Part shown: positions 1-9,014 of the stretch, in pieces | Layout of the letters: each line of letters starts with the position of its first letter | Numbering within the stretch: the stretch's first letter is position 1 | Source: Candidatus Pelagisphaera phototrophica | GTDB taxonomy: Bacteria; Verrucomicrobiota; Verrucomicrobiia; Opitutales; Opitutaceae | Direction of reading: 5' to 3' | Assembly: GCF_014529625.1 (NCBI RefSeq) | Contig: NZ_CP076039.1 | Span: forward strand, 2,542,001-2,606,000 | Length of the DNA: 64,000 bases | Made by a program: the position numbers and the translations under genes | The notes under the pieces: model-generated | Told to the model about the DNA's origin: nothing | What the model saw: only the letters and a program-made list of their open reading frames with translations | Database searches by the model: none

Positions 1-389
1 TGAACGAGCTAAAGGACGAAGGTCGTCATGTCGCCATGGCAGGCGATGGGATCAACGACGCCCCGGCCCTGGCTGCGGCTGACGTGGGAATCGCCATGGG
101 CACGGGCACCGACGTGGCGATCGAGAGTGCCGGGCTAACCTTGGTTAAAGGTGACCTGCGTGGCATCGCGGGCGGTTTGCATCTCAGTCGGGCGACGATG
201 CGCAATATCCGGCAAAATCTGTTTTTCGCCTTTGTCTATAACGCTATCGGTATTCCGATAGCGGCGGGTATACTGTATCCATTCATCGGAGTTCTATTGA
301 GTCCCATGATCGCAGGCGCTGCCATGTCCTTCAGCTCAGTTTCCGTCATCACCAACGCCCTACGACTTAAAGGGCTGAACCTGAAGTAA
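1..389 (+). CDS. copA: Heavy-metal (copper-type) P1B ATPase, C-terminal end (5' end outside window)
   Basis: Partial gene: the reading frame is open from the left edge and ends in TAA at 387-389. The visible part starts in the ATP-binding/hinge region, with the [12 protein letters not shown] motif shared by all P-type ATPases. It then shows [15 protein letters not shown], two closing membrane helices, and the MSxSSVxVxxNALRL terminus typical of CopA/CopB copper exporters. The protein would pump Cu(I) or Ag(I) out of the cytoplasm. The metal-selecting CPC motif and the N-terminal metal domains lie outside the window, so the substrate is inferred from the C-terminal [15 protein letters not shown] type. 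It heads a metal-resistance block. Confidence 0.9.
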   Translation, partial: NELKDEGRHVAMAGDGINDAPALAAADVGIAMGTGTDVAIESAGLTLVKGDLRGIAGGLHLSRATMRNIRQNLFFAFVYNAIGIPIAAGILYPFIGVLLSPMIAGAAMSFSSVSVITNALRLKGLNLK

Positions 390-473
390 AGGTCCGTCGT
401 GTATGCTTCGAGGCAGCACAAGCTCAATATTCCCTCAGGCATCTTGCCTGTGACAACCGGCTAGAACCCTCTC

Positions 474-1463
474 CTACTTTTTCAATAAATCAGGTCCCAT
501 TGCAGGTCCGCTATCCTTGTCACCTCTCTCCACTTCGATTTCAATCGAACTGTAGGTGATCCAAGGGACCTGCTGCAGTCTGGATCGAATCCCTTTTAGC
601 TGATCTAGAGAACCTGATGCATGAATCGTGGCTGCAAAGTGTTGCGGGGCGATTTTCCACAGGCGAATGCTTGGCGTTACCGCTTGACCCGACGACGCTA
701 CCAATTCCCGAATCTCCGCCTCCTTCTTTCCGTATTCGCCACCGTCGAGCAGGATTGACGAGGTTTCCCTTAACAGGCCCCAAGCCCACTTCGTGATAAC
801 GACGGCACCGACTATTCCCATCAACGCATCAAGCCAAAGCAGTCCGTAGAACTTTCCAGCCGTAAGTGCCACGATGGCGAAAACAGATGTCAGGGCATCT
901 GCCAATACGTGAAGGTAGGCGGCCTTCAAATTATGGTCGTGGTGATGATGATCCTCGTGTCCCTGATGACTGTGGGGGTGGTCATCCGTTTCGTCGTGAA
1001 TATGGCTATGAGAATGGCCGTGGCCGCTGTCATGCAGAATCTTGGCGCAGCCTAAATTTACGATGAGACCGATGATCGCTACGATGATGGCTTCGTCAAA
1101 AAGGATTTGCTCTGGCGAAAAAAAACGACCGACCGACTCAAGCCCCATCACAAATGCGACCACAACAAGAGCGACGGCACTGGCGAACCCGCCTAGGACG
1201 CTTACCTTGCCGGTACCGAACTTGTAGAAAGGGTTGTCCGCGTGTCTTCGAGCATACCAATAGGCAAACAACGTGATACTGAAAGCAGCCACATGAGTTG
1301 ACATGTGCCAACCATCTGCAAGCAAAGCCATCGAACCGAATAGAATTCCCGATACAATCTCCCCCACCATCATGATGGCGGTGATAGCGATCACAATCTT
1401 GGTTGAGCGCTCGCCCCGTTTATGCCCTATGAGCATCTCGTGATTATCGCCGTGAGCCCTCAT
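474..1463 (-). CDS. dmeF: CDF-family Co/Ni (divalent metal) efflux transporter, DmeF type
   Basis: Inner-membrane cation diffusion facilitator exchanging divalent metal for protons. The 329-residue protein has six predicted membrane helices. It carries the first metal-site motif ADGWHMSTH (D50, H53) and a second HxxxD site (H185, D189). Between helices 4 and 5, at about residues 144-177, lies a very His-rich cytoplasmic loop, the hallmark of DmeF/CzcD-like exporters. The ATG overlaps the stop of the upstream regulator by 4 nt, so the two are translationally coupled. The adjacent RcnR-type sensor points to Co/Ni rather than Zn, although specificity cannot be read from the sequence alone. Confidence 0.88.
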   Translation of the reverse strand: MRAHGDNHEMLIGHKRGERSTKIVIAITAIMMVGEIVSGILFGSMALLADGWHMSTHVAAFSITLFAYWYARRHADNPFYKFGTGKVSVLGGFASAVALVVVAFVMGLESVGRFFSPEQILFDEAIIVAIIGLIVNLGCAKILHDSGHGHSHSHIHDETDDHPHSHQGHEDHHHHDHNLKAAYLHVLADALTSVFAIVALTAGKFYGLLWLDALMGIVGAVVITKWAWGLLRETSSILLDGGEYGKKEAEIRELVASSGQAVTPSIRLWKIAPQHFAATIHASGSLDQLKGIRSRLQQVPWITYSSIEIEVERGDKDSGPAMGPDLLKK

Positions 1464-1735
1464 TTCAAATAGCTCCTTACAATACTCTGAATCTCTTTTC
1501 CAGTATCGCGAACCCCTTCGCTAGCATCGTCGCTTTCGACCAAATGATGTTCGATATGACTCAAAATCAATTCTTTTGTCAGGGCGTTGAGGGCACCTCG
1601 GCAGACAGCTGTATTTTGGAGGATAGCGAAGCAATCCTCACCCTCAGTTAACGTGCGTTCAACGCCTTCAAGTTGCCCCTTTAAACGTTTCACGCGAGCG
1701 ATGAGCTTTGTGTTTTCTGTAACTAGATGTACCAA
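1460..1735 (-). CDS. dmeR: CsoR/RcnR-family metal-sensing repressor (DmeR-like)
   Basis: All-helical repressor of 91 residues, the normal length for the family. It retains the four ligand positions known for RcnR, namely H3, C35, H60 and H64, which indicates Ni/Co sensing rather than the Cu(I) sensing of CsoR. The start is TTG at 1735; it is chosen because it places His at position 3 and Cys at 35, exactly as in RcnR. It precedes dmeF with an ATGA-type overlap. In this family the metal-free protein binds a G/C-tract operator in its own promoter and lets go when metal binds. The extra Cys at residue 45 is not a known ligand. Confidence 0.87.
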   Translation of the reverse strand: MVHLVTENTKLIARVKRLKGQLEGVERTLTEGEDCFAILQNTAVCRGALNALTKELILSHIEHHLVESDDASEGVRDTGKEIQSIVRSYLK

Positions 1736-1743
1736 CTTTATGC

Positions 1744-1763
1744 GATAGAGGGGTATTGTATAT
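1744..1763. promoter_or_regulatory. Candidate DmeR operator
   Basis: Just upstream of dmeR, the stretch atagaggggtattg has the layout of RcnR/DmeR operators: a G tract flanked by ATA/TAT half-sites. The tract is only four G's long and the dyad is imperfect, so this is a suggestion based on position and the known operator style. Confidence 0.35.
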
Positions 1764-2065
1764 TTCAGTCAAGTTGAACTCTCATAATCCAAGAAGAAAT
1801 AAAGCATCTCCGGGGAAAGTCCCGAGGTATTTTAAGGTAGCGACGAACCCACCGACACCTCGAGTTCAGCGACAACAGTCTTCGCCTTTCAGGCTACGCC
1901 CGTCATGAGCTTAGAGGTATTTACCCAAAGGGTATAGAACGACTACTAGAAATGCAATAGCACGTTAAACGTATTCCATGCAATAAAGACCAGAATGGGA
2001 TTGTTTCGAATGGCTGATTTGGCTCAAATGCCCAATATGCTCCAAATGGCGAAATGAATTAGTTG
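1764..2065. other. Intergenic, no gene seen
   Basis: This spacer separates the divergently transcribed dmeRF and idi genes and should hold both promoters. I see no long open frame, tRNA, strong hairpin or repeat in it. Confidence 0.5.
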
Positions 2066-2644
2066 ATGTCTCTAGAATCTAATACGATAGAACAAGTTGT
2101 CCTACTGGATGACGAAGGGTGCTCCATTGGCGCCATGCCGAAGTCTCGCGTTCATACTGCGGATACACCTCTCCATAGCGCGTTTTCCATATTCCTGTTT
2201 GATGGGAATGGAAAAATGCTGGCCCAACAACGAGCCCATTCTAAAAAGACTTGGCCTGGGATTTGGTCGAATGCGTGTTGTGGCCACCCCGCCCCAGGCG
2301 AATCGCACCAGGCCGCCGCTCGCCGACGCCTTCGTCAGGAACTTGGCATCGACAATATCGAACTCGAACTCGCATTGCCCGACTTTCGATATAGGGCGGA
2401 GTTTCAGGGAATTGTCGAAAACGAGATCTGCCCCGTATTCATTGGTCTTTGCCATCAACAACCAGTCCCCAATTCTACCGAGATTGCCGCCATCGACTGG
2501 GTTGACTGGAATGACTTCGCGGAAGCCTGCAACAGAGAAACCAATACTCGATTCGACTCGTTCTCTCCTTGGTCACTAATCGAAGGCAAAGAGCTTCAGC
2601 AACAGGTAGTCATCGAGTCTTATACCTCCGGGTTGAAATCCTAA
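2066..2644 (+). CDS. idi: Isopentenyl-diphosphate delta-isomerase, type I (Nudix fold)
   Basis: Cytoplasmic enzyme interconverting IPP and DMAPP for isoprenoid synthesis. With the ATG at 2066, residues match the E. coli enzyme: metal ligands H30, H37, H74, E118 and E120, and catalytic Cys72 in NACCGHP. The ENEICPVF block and the closing SPW motif are present. The length of 192 aa is close to the usual 180-190. A TTG lies directly before the ATG, so the true start could be one codon earlier. It is a lone gene between two metal-resistance clusters with no obvious functional link to either. Confidence 0.93.
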   Translation: MSLESNTIEQVVLLDDEGCSIGAMPKSRVHTADTPLHSAFSIFLFDGNGKMLAQQRAHSKKTWPGIWSNACCGHPAPGESHQAAARRRLRQELGIDNIELELALPDFRYRAEFQGIVENEICPVFIGLCHQQPVPNSTEIAAIDWVDWNDFAEACNRETNTRFDSFSPWSLIEGKELQQQVVIESYTSGLKS

Positions 2645-2822
2645 GTTTTGTTGGCGAACCGTTAGGTCACCGATTGACCTCTCACACGAGCACCTTGTAA
2701 GCTATTTCGGGGTAGAGCTCCGCATAGAAAAGAAAGCTTTGGCAAGAATTGCTGTAAAAATTAGTTAGGCAATCCCGGATACCTCCATTTAAAACTTGCA
2801 GCCTCTGTTCTGATTAATAATT

Positions 2823-3275
2823 ATGGATTTTAAGACATCTGTTGTGACACGTACCTCATCCATTATTGCACTCCTTTCCATGGTTTTCAGCCTCGCCGCT
2901 GCAAGCTCTGGAGCTAAGGTGTTTTGTTCACACCACGATGGATTCGGGCACGTCATTTCCTACGAATCACACGAAAAGGAAGTCCATGCTTCTTGCGTCC
3001 ACCAGCACGCGGATCAGGGGCACGCCACGCACGATCATTCTCACAATGAGGCCGACTGCGAAGACGTCGAATTGGTAGATTCAGAACTTGAAGACCTGTC
3101 CTCAAATAGCGACCGCTCGAAGGGCAAGGCCCCTACCATCCAGCTAGTTGCCAATATTTTCTCAAGCTGCGAAATAGAGATGTCGCTCGAAGTCGCTTCC
3201 CGGCCTCCGGTTTATCGCATCTTAAAAGAAAACGAAAGTCGTCGGTTCGCCAAGATCGTCCAGATTCGCTGCTGA
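2823..3275 (+). CDS. Small exported His/Cys-rich protein of the metal-efflux operon
   Basis: I do not recognise a named family. The 150-residue protein has an N-terminal hydrophobic segment (about residues 13-29) consistent with a signal peptide. A His-rich stretch follows (HQHADQGHATHDHSH, about residues 60-75), with scattered Cys, then an acidic segment. It is followed after about 100 nt by the TolC-adaptor-RND genes on the same strand. The His/Cys content and position suggest a periplasmic metal-binding or sensing accessory; this is inference. A comparable His-rich protein closes the operon at 9015. Confidence 0.7.
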   Translation: MDFKTSVVTRTSSIIALLSMVFSLAAASSGAKVFCSHHDGFGHVISYESHEKEVHASCVHQHADQGHATHDHSHNEADCEDVELVDSELEDLSSNSDRSKGKAPTIQLVANIFSSCEIEMSLEVASRPPVYRILKENESRRFAKIVQIRC

Positions 3276-3290
3276 TTTCCTAATCAAGAA

Positions 3291-3346
3291 GGGTGCACCC
3301 ACATTGTCTGGTGCACACAGAACGACAGAGACCGTCTTCAGTCTCT
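3291..3346 (+). other. Two tandem intercistronic hairpins
   Basis: Between the His-rich gene and the TolC-like gene are two inverted repeats in series. The first is GGTGCACC/GGTGCAC at 3292-3299 and 3310-3316, and the second is AGAGAC/GTCTCT at 3327-3332 and 3341-3346. No T tract follows, so they fit an mRNA-stabilising or processing element, or an operator, better than a terminator. Confidence 0.45.
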
Positions 3347-3377
3347 GGGTTACCTTTCAATTGAATTAGGAAATTCT

Positions 3378-4649
3378 ATGTACAAACGAATTGCAGCGAT
3401 CGCTGCTACAATATTCTCCATCGCGACTTCTATTGGCCAAACGGACCCTTCCCCAAATCGCGAATGGGACCAAGCCAAAGCGATCGCATTCGCCTTGGAA
3501 AACAACGCAGATCTGCGAGCGGCCCGACTTTCGATCGAGCTGGCAGAGTCCAGGTTGGCCAGAACTGGCATTCGGTCCAATCCGACTATGATTATCGAAT
3601 ACTCGAGCGACTTCCTGTTCAACGACGAAGGCGAACACACCCTTGGCGTGGGTTTTATGCAAAAGTTTCCGCTAGCGAATCGCTTGAAATTAGCCAAAGC
3701 GGTTTCTCGAGTCGATATTGCGAAAGCCAAAGCCGAGGTTCGAATTCAGGAAATAGCCATTGCCCATTCGATAAACGAGGTCGCTCTGGAACTTCAAGTC
3801 AATGATACCCGCCGGGCCTCTTTGGGCAGGCTCCTATCAAAGTCAGAGGAAATCGCCTTCTTTATTCAATCAAGGGTTTCATTCGGAGAGTACTCGCAGC
3901 TGGAAGCGAATCAAGCGACTCTGGAAGCCCGTTCTCTGGCACAGGAAATCAATCAGCTTTCCGACGAACGAAACCACCTTCTCCACGCCCTTGAGCCTCT
4001 ACTGGGTCTCAAGGCGGAAAAGGAAATGTCCTTTATTGAGATTAAGGAGATCGACCTGAGCGATGATTCGCTCCTGTACGAGGACTCGATCTTCGATCGT
4101 CATCCGGAATTTCAATTGGCTACCCTTGAGGCTTATTCAGCCGAGGCCGAGATCGCTCTCGCCGAGTCAGAAAACTGGGAGGACGTAACCGCCCGGCTCT
4201 TTTGGGAAAACGAACGTAGTGTAGATGAGCCCAATGGCTTGGGAACAGATCGGTTTATTGGAGTGGGATTGTCGATTCCCCTACCGTTGCGAAAGAAAGG
4301 AGAGCTTCGGGCTCGCGAGCAGCGAATCGCCCGCGACCAGTCACATATGAAGGCCGCAGCAATAAGGCTGAGAGTTCAACATGAGATCGAGCACGCGCGT
4401 CACGAGATGGACGATCTCAGGAAAAGCATCCATAGCTACCGAAAGGAAGTCATCGAACTCGCGGAACAGCAGCTAGAGGAGACGCAGGCTGCCCACCAGA
4501 AGGGACAGGTGAGTTTCGTAACTCTCATGGACGTCCAGCGCCAACTTCTCGAAATCGAGCACAATCATTTGGATACATTGGAGTTCTTTGCCCGAGCGAG
4601 ACAAAAACTGGAAATCGCCCTACTGAAGTCGCCGGGGCTCTCTCAATAA
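3378..4649 (+). CDS. TolC/CzcC-family outer-membrane efflux protein
   Basis: Outer-membrane channel subunit of a tripartite heavy-metal efflux pump. The protein has 423 residues, the usual CzcC/CusC size. It has a signal peptide (residues 1-20, ending near SIGQ) and two OEP repeats rich in long amphipathic helices (for example residues 110-200 and 290-400). The ATG has a Shine-Dalgarno AGGA 6 nt upstream. The next gene begins about 10 nt after its stop, so it is co-transcribed with the adaptor and RND pump. The metal cannot be deduced from this subunit. Confidence 0.88.
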   Translation: MYKRIAAIAATIFSIATSIGQTDPSPNREWDQAKAIAFALENNADLRAARLSIELAESRLARTGIRSNPTMIIEYSSDFLFNDEGEHTLGVGFMQKFPLANRLKLAKAVSRVDIAKAKAEVRIQEIAIAHSINEVALELQVNDTRRASLGRLLSKSEEIAFFIQSRVSFGEYSQLEANQATLEARSLAQEINQLSDERNHLLHALEPLLGLKAEKEMSFIEIKEIDLSDDSLLYEDSIFDRHPEFQLATLEAYSAEAEIALAESENWEDVTARLFWENERSVDEPNGLGTDRFIGVGLSIPLPLRKKGELRAREQRIARDQSHMKAAAIRLRVQHEIEHARHEMDDLRKSIHSYRKEVIELAEQQLEETQAAHQKGQVSFVTLMDVQRQLLEIEHNHLDTLEFFARARQKLEIALLKSPGLSQ

Positions 4650-4660
4650 TTTTGGTAACC

Positions 4661-5809
4661 ATGAAATTTCTTAGACCTATCAGATTCTGCTCGATCCCCA
4701 TCATCTGCCTGTTGGCAAGCCAGGCCATGCTAGGACAAGACAAGCCCGAAAACATTGTCATCCTAGACGATGTGGCAGTCGTCAATCTAGGGATTGAGAC
4801 CGTTGAAGTCGACTACCAGGACTTCGCCGAGACTCTCTTTGTGATCGGGCGCATCGAACCCATTCCTTCTCGAAAAAGCGTACTTAGCAGCAGAATACCG
4901 GGACGTGTTGTCAAGATTCATGCCTTTGAGGGCGACATCGTATCGCAAAATGCGCCTATCATAGAGATCGAAAGCCTGCAACCCGGCGACCCTCCTCCCC
5001 GAGTCAGTCTTGGCGCCCCATTGCCCGGAATGGTTATGAAAAACCACACCCATATCGGGAAGCCGGTGGTATCCGATCTGGAGCTATTTGAGATCGTCGA
5101 CTTGTCGCAGGTTTATGCCGTCGCTAGAATACCCGAGGACCAGGCTGGAAAGCTTTCCATAGGGACTAAAGCGGAGATTCGCGTCGCCGCATTGCCCGAT
5201 GACGTTTTTGAAGGAGAACTCGAGCGATTCGGAACGGAAGCCAATACCGAGAACGGTACGATCGACGCCCTTTTCATTATCGAAAACCCTCACTACAAGG
5301 CTCGCCCCAACATGCGGGTGGAATTCTCGATCCTTCTGAGCACAAAGAAAAAAACCCTCTCTATTCCTCGATCTGCCCTCCAGGCTGACGGCATCAACCG
5401 TATCGTATTCGTCAAAGACTTCGAACTACCCAACGCCTTTTTGAAATCCCCCGTGAGGATTGGGGCGCAGAACGAGTCGTCGGCAGAGGTGCTTAACGGC
5501 CTCTTTCCTGGGGACGAAGTCGTTACCAAAGGTGCCTACTCGCTCCTCTTCGCAGGCGGCGGCATCTCCCTCAAGGAAGCTCTCGATGCCGCGCACGGAC
5601 ATGAGCACAACGAAGACGGATCCGAAATGACCGCGGAACAGCAGTCGGGTCGCGGATCCCGCGACGGGATGAGCCAAAACGAGTTTTCTGCCAATTCAAA
5701 GTTGGGCCAACTGATCGTCTTTCTCGCCATACTCAGCGGACTACTCGTGATCCTACTTGTATTGAGCATCGCCTTCCCTCGCCACCCAAAAGAACGGGCC
5801 GAAAGATAG
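4661..5809 (+). CDS. Periplasmic adaptor (HlyD/CusB-like) of RND metal efflux pump, with C-terminal membrane anchor
   Basis: Membrane-fusion subunit linking the RND pump to the outer-membrane channel. After a signal peptide (ATG at 4661; a TTG nine bases upstream is less likely) come a short barrel-sandwich/lipoyl domain with RIPGRVVKIHAFEGDIV, and beta-barrel and membrane-proximal domains. Two features are odd for the family. One is a His-containing acidic patch near the C terminus (AAHGHEHNEDGSE). The other is a final hydrophobic helix (LIVFLAILSGLLVILLVL) with a basic tail that should anchor the C terminus in the inner membrane. The gene sits between the TolC-like and RND genes. Confidence 0.86.
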   Translation: MKFLRPIRFCSIPIICLLASQAMLGQDKPENIVILDDVAVVNLGIETVEVDYQDFAETLFVIGRIEPIPSRKSVLSSRIPGRVVKIHAFEGDIVSQNAPIIEIESLQPGDPPPRVSLGAPLPGMVMKNHTHIGKPVVSDLELFEIVDLSQVYAVARIPEDQAGKLSIGTKAEIRVAALPDDVFEGELERFGTEANTENGTIDALFIIENPHYKARPNMRVEFSILLSTKKKTLSIPRSALQADGINRIVFVKDFELPNAFLKSPVRIGAQNESSAEVLNGLFPGDEVVTKGAYSLLFAGGGISLKEALDAAHGHEHNEDGSEMTAEQQSGRGSRDGMSQNEFSANSKLGQLIVFLAILSGLLVILLVLSIAFPRHPKERAER

Positions 5810-5818
5810 AATCAAGGT

Positions 5819-8800
5819 ATGCTAAACGCTCTCATTAGATTCTCCTTAGCCAATCGGGGCCTGATTATCGCAGGAGCCATCGTTGTCATATTATTCGGGA
5901 TACAGACTGCTCGTAAGCTTCCTGTGGAAGTTCTCCCCGACCTCACTAAACCTACCGTGACGCTTCTCACAGAAGCGCCGGGTCTCGCGCCGGAAGAAGT
6001 GGAAACACTGGTTACCCTGCCCCTTGAAAGCGCTCTCATGGGCGTGGCTAGCGTAACCCGACTACGGTCCACCTCTGACGTTTCCCATTCACTCGTATTC
6101 GTCGAATTCGAATGGGGAACCGATATCTACAAAGCGCGCCAGTTTGTACAAGAGAGACTCCAGTCAGCTCGCGAGAACCTGCCAGAAGACGTCTCCCCCT
6201 ACATGACACCGGTTGCTTCCTTGATGGGTGAAATCATGCTAGTGGGACTTCGCAGCACCGACGGGAGCGTAGAACCCAGAGAATTGAGAACGCTTGCCGA
6301 TTGGACCGTTAAACAAAGGCTCCAAAGCATTCCCGGCGTCGCCGAGGTACTTTCGATGGGAGGCGGTATAACGCAAGTCCATATACAGCCAGATCCATAT
6401 CGAATGCGTTCGCTGAATATAGGATTCGACGAATTGAGAGAAGCTGCCACCCAGGCCACAAGCAATACGACCGGCGGTTTCATGTCCGCCAATTCCCAGG
6501 AAACCATGGTCCGCAATCTGGCGATGACGACGGACTTAGAAGCGATCGGATCCACTTTGATCAAACACGTCAATGATCGGCCTATCAAAATTTCGGACGT
6601 AGCTAATGTCGTTTGGGACGTAGCGCCCATGAGAGGCGATGGCGCGGTCAACGGATCCTCCGGCGTCATCATGAGCGTCACCAAAACACCAGGGTTCGAC
6701 ACGCTCACTTTAACGCGAAAAGTTGAGGACGCACTCAAGGCGCTTCAAGCGTCTGCGCCGCAAAGTGTGGAACTCATCCCGCTTTTTCGGCAGGCCGACT
6801 TTATTGAGAACGCGATTGGAAATCTGGAGGAAGCCATTCGTGACGGAGCCATCATGGTTTCGCTGGTGCTTCTACTCTTTCTGCTGAATGTGAGAACCAC
6901 GCTGATAACACTGACCGCGATTCCCCTTTCCTTCGCCATCACCTTGATAGTATTTCGCTTTTTTGACATCAGCGTCAACGCAATGACGCTCGGCGGTCTG
7001 GCCGTCGCCATCGGAATGGTTGTGGACGACGCTATCGTGGATGTAGAGAACGTGTTCCGACGGCTTCGGGAAAATGCCACGGCCCCGTCCCCAAAGCCTG
7101 CCCTTGAAGTCATTGCCAGCGCGTCGGCTGAAGTGAGAAACTCGATCCTGTACGCAACCTTGTTCATCATTCTCGTTTTTCTGCCCCTCCTGGGACTAAC
7201 CGGCGTAGAGGGACGGCTTTTCACTCCCATCGCAATTGCGACAATTACGAGCATGAGCGCTTCTTTTCTGGTTTCGCTAACGGTCATTCCCGTTCTCTGC
7301 TCATTGCTCCTCAAGCCGAAACCCGGTCGCGTCCACAAAGACGGAATCATTATCAGGTCCTTGAAATGGGCACTGAAAAACACATGGCTACGCCTTTCCT
7401 TGAGCTACCCGATCGCGGTTATGGCCATTGGGGCGGTATTTCTTTCCGGCGCCCTCAGCCTTTATCCCACAATGGGCAAGGACTTCCTACCCTCCTTCAA
7501 TGAAGAAACCGCGTTGGTGGCGCTGACAGCGGCTCCCGGCACGTCGCTTGAACAGATGAACGAAATATCGGATGTCGCGGACCGGCTTCTCCTCGCCATC
7601 CCAGAAATTCGGAACGTAGGAAGACGCATTGGCCGTGCCGAAAGGGGCGATCATGTGGTCCCTGTTTCCACGGTCGAGTTCGATATCGACTTCCGGGCAA
7701 GCGACCGATCGCGAGCTGAAATCCTGGAAGATATCCGAGCGACGATGCGCACGATTCCCGGAACGTTCAGCGCCCTGAGCGGACCGCTAGCGGATCGGAT
7801 TGGACACATGCTAAGCGGTGTATCCGCAAAATTAGCGATAAAGGTTTTCGGTCCGGACTTGAACGAGATTCGGCGTATCGGAGAGCAAATCCAAAAGATC
7901 GCCCAAGGCATACCAGGATTCGAAAATGCCCGCACGGAACAACAAGCGCCCATTCCCCAGCTCCGCATTGAGATCGATAGAGAAAAGGCGCTTTCCTATG
8001 GGGTGACCCCCGGTTCGCTAAACGAACAGCTCAGCAGCCTCATTGGCGGCGAGCACTTAACGGATCTTTACGAGGAGCAAAGATCGATCGACCTAGTCCT
8101 GCGACTCCCTCCCGAATGGCGCGGGTCACCCGTGCGCTTGGAGACCCTTTATATTGATACGAAGAGCGGTCTCAAGATACCTCTCTCGTTCGTCGCGGAC
8201 ATAAAAGAAGCACGCGGACCCAATGTGATTCACCGAGAGAACATGATGCGACGGTTTGTCGTTAGCATAAATCCGAACGAAAGGGACCTCGCTTCTCTAG
8301 TTACCCGTCTGCAATCAGAAACCACTTCCAACGTGTCACTGCCAAGTGGATACTTCATAAGCTTCGAGGGCGAGTTTCAAGCCCAACAGGAGGCTTCCAA
8401 GCGAATTGCTCTCCTAAGCATCGTCGTGCTGCTGATAATCTCGTTTCTTCTCTACAACTATTTCTCCTCTCCTGTTTTTGCAATCCAGATTCTATGCGAC
8501 ATCCCGCTGGCTTTGATCGGCGGTATCGCTTTCACCTGGATAATGATCAACAACATCAGCATTGCCACCCTGGTTGGCTTTATAGCAGTGGCAGGCATCG
8601 CGGCCCGAAATAGCGTCATGCTGATATCCCATTACCTGCATTTAATGAGACACGAAGGGGAACGTTTCTCCCGAGCTATGGTAGTTCGAGGAACCTTAGA
8701 GCGTCTGGCACCGGTTCTTATGACTGCGTTGTCAGCGGGTATTGCCTTGATTCCGCTCGTCCTCTCTGCCGATGCTCCTGGCAAGGAAATCCTTCATCCG

Positions 8801-8935
8801 GTGGCAGTTGTCATCGTCGGCGGTCTAGTCACCTCGACCATTCTTGGCCTTGGGATCACGCCGGCTGTCTTCTACGCCTTCGGTAGAAAGGCGGCAGAAA
8901 AAGCCGTCAGAAACAAAGCGGCCGCCTCGAACTAG
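5819..8935 (+). CDS. CusA/CzcA-family heavy-metal efflux RND transporter
   Basis: Proton-driven inner-membrane pump of the HME-RND family. It has 1038 residues and 12 membrane helices in the classic 1+5+1+5 arrangement, with two large periplasmic loops. TM4 carries GMVVDDAIVDVENVFRRL. The VD and EN acidic residues are kept, but the first Asp of the CzcA-type AIDFG motif is Gly, which is closer to CusA-like pumps. I therefore leave Cu/Ag versus Zn/Co/Cd open. The ATG follows the adaptor stop by 9 nt. The gene forms an operon with the channel and adaptor genes and the His-rich lipoprotein downstream. Confidence 0.92.
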   Translation: MLNALIRFSLANRGLIIAGAIVVILFGIQTARKLPVEVLPDLTKPTVTLLTEAPGLAPEEVETLVTLPLESALMGVASVTRLRSTSDVSHSLVFVEFEWGTDIYKARQFVQERLQSARENLPEDVSPYMTPVASLMGEIMLVGLRSTDGSVEPRELRTLADWTVKQRLQSIPGVAEVLSMGGGITQVHIQPDPYRMRSLNIGFDELREAATQATSNTTGGFMSANSQETMVRNLAMTTDLEAIGSTLIKHVNDRPIKISDVANVVWDVAPMRGDGAVNGSSGVIMSVTKTPGFDTLTLTRKVEDALKALQASAPQSVELIPLFRQADFIENAIGNLEEAIRDGAIMVSLVLLLFLLNVRTTLITLTAIPLSFAITLIVFRFFDISVNAMTLGGLAVAIGMVVDDAIVDVENVFRRLRENATAPSPKPALEVIASASAEVRNSILYATLFIILVFLPLLGLTGVEGRLFTPIAIATITSMSASFLVSLTVIPVLCSLLLKPKPGRVHKDGIIIRSLKWALKNTWLRLSLSYPIAVMAIGAVFLSGALSLYPTMGKDFLPSFNEETALVALTAAPGTSLEQMNEISDVADRLLLAIPEIRNVGRRIGRAERGDHVVPVSTVEFDIDFRASDRSRAEILEDIRATMRTIPGTFSALSGPLADRIGHMLSGVSAKLAIKVFGPDLNEIRRIGEQIQKIAQGIPGFENARTEQQAPIPQLRIEIDREKALSYGVTPGSLNEQLSSLIGGEHLTDLYEEQRSIDLVLRLPPEWRGSPVRLETLYIDTKSGLKIPLSFVADIKEARGPNVIHRENMMRRFVVSINPNERDLASLVTRLQSETTSNVSLPSGYFISFEGEFQAQQEASKRIALLSIVVLLIISFLLYNYFSSPVFAIQILCDIPLALIGGIAFTWIMINNISIATLVGFIAVAGIAARNSVMLISHYLHLMRHEGERFSRAMVVRGTLERLAPVLMTALSAGIALIPLVLSADAPGKEILHPVAVVIVGGLVTSTILGLGITPAVFYAFGRKAAEKAVRNKAAASN

Positions 8936-9014
8936 CGTATCCATTAGGAAAATAGTCAGTCATAGTCATAACGCACCCCTTTTTCAATCACTCACCACCC
9001 AGTCAATCTCAATA

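Noticed and set aside
8844-9014. Upstream extension of the His-rich lipoprotein
   Set aside because: It would begin inside the RND gene and hide the signal peptide; ATG 9015 gives a normal lipoprotein leader.
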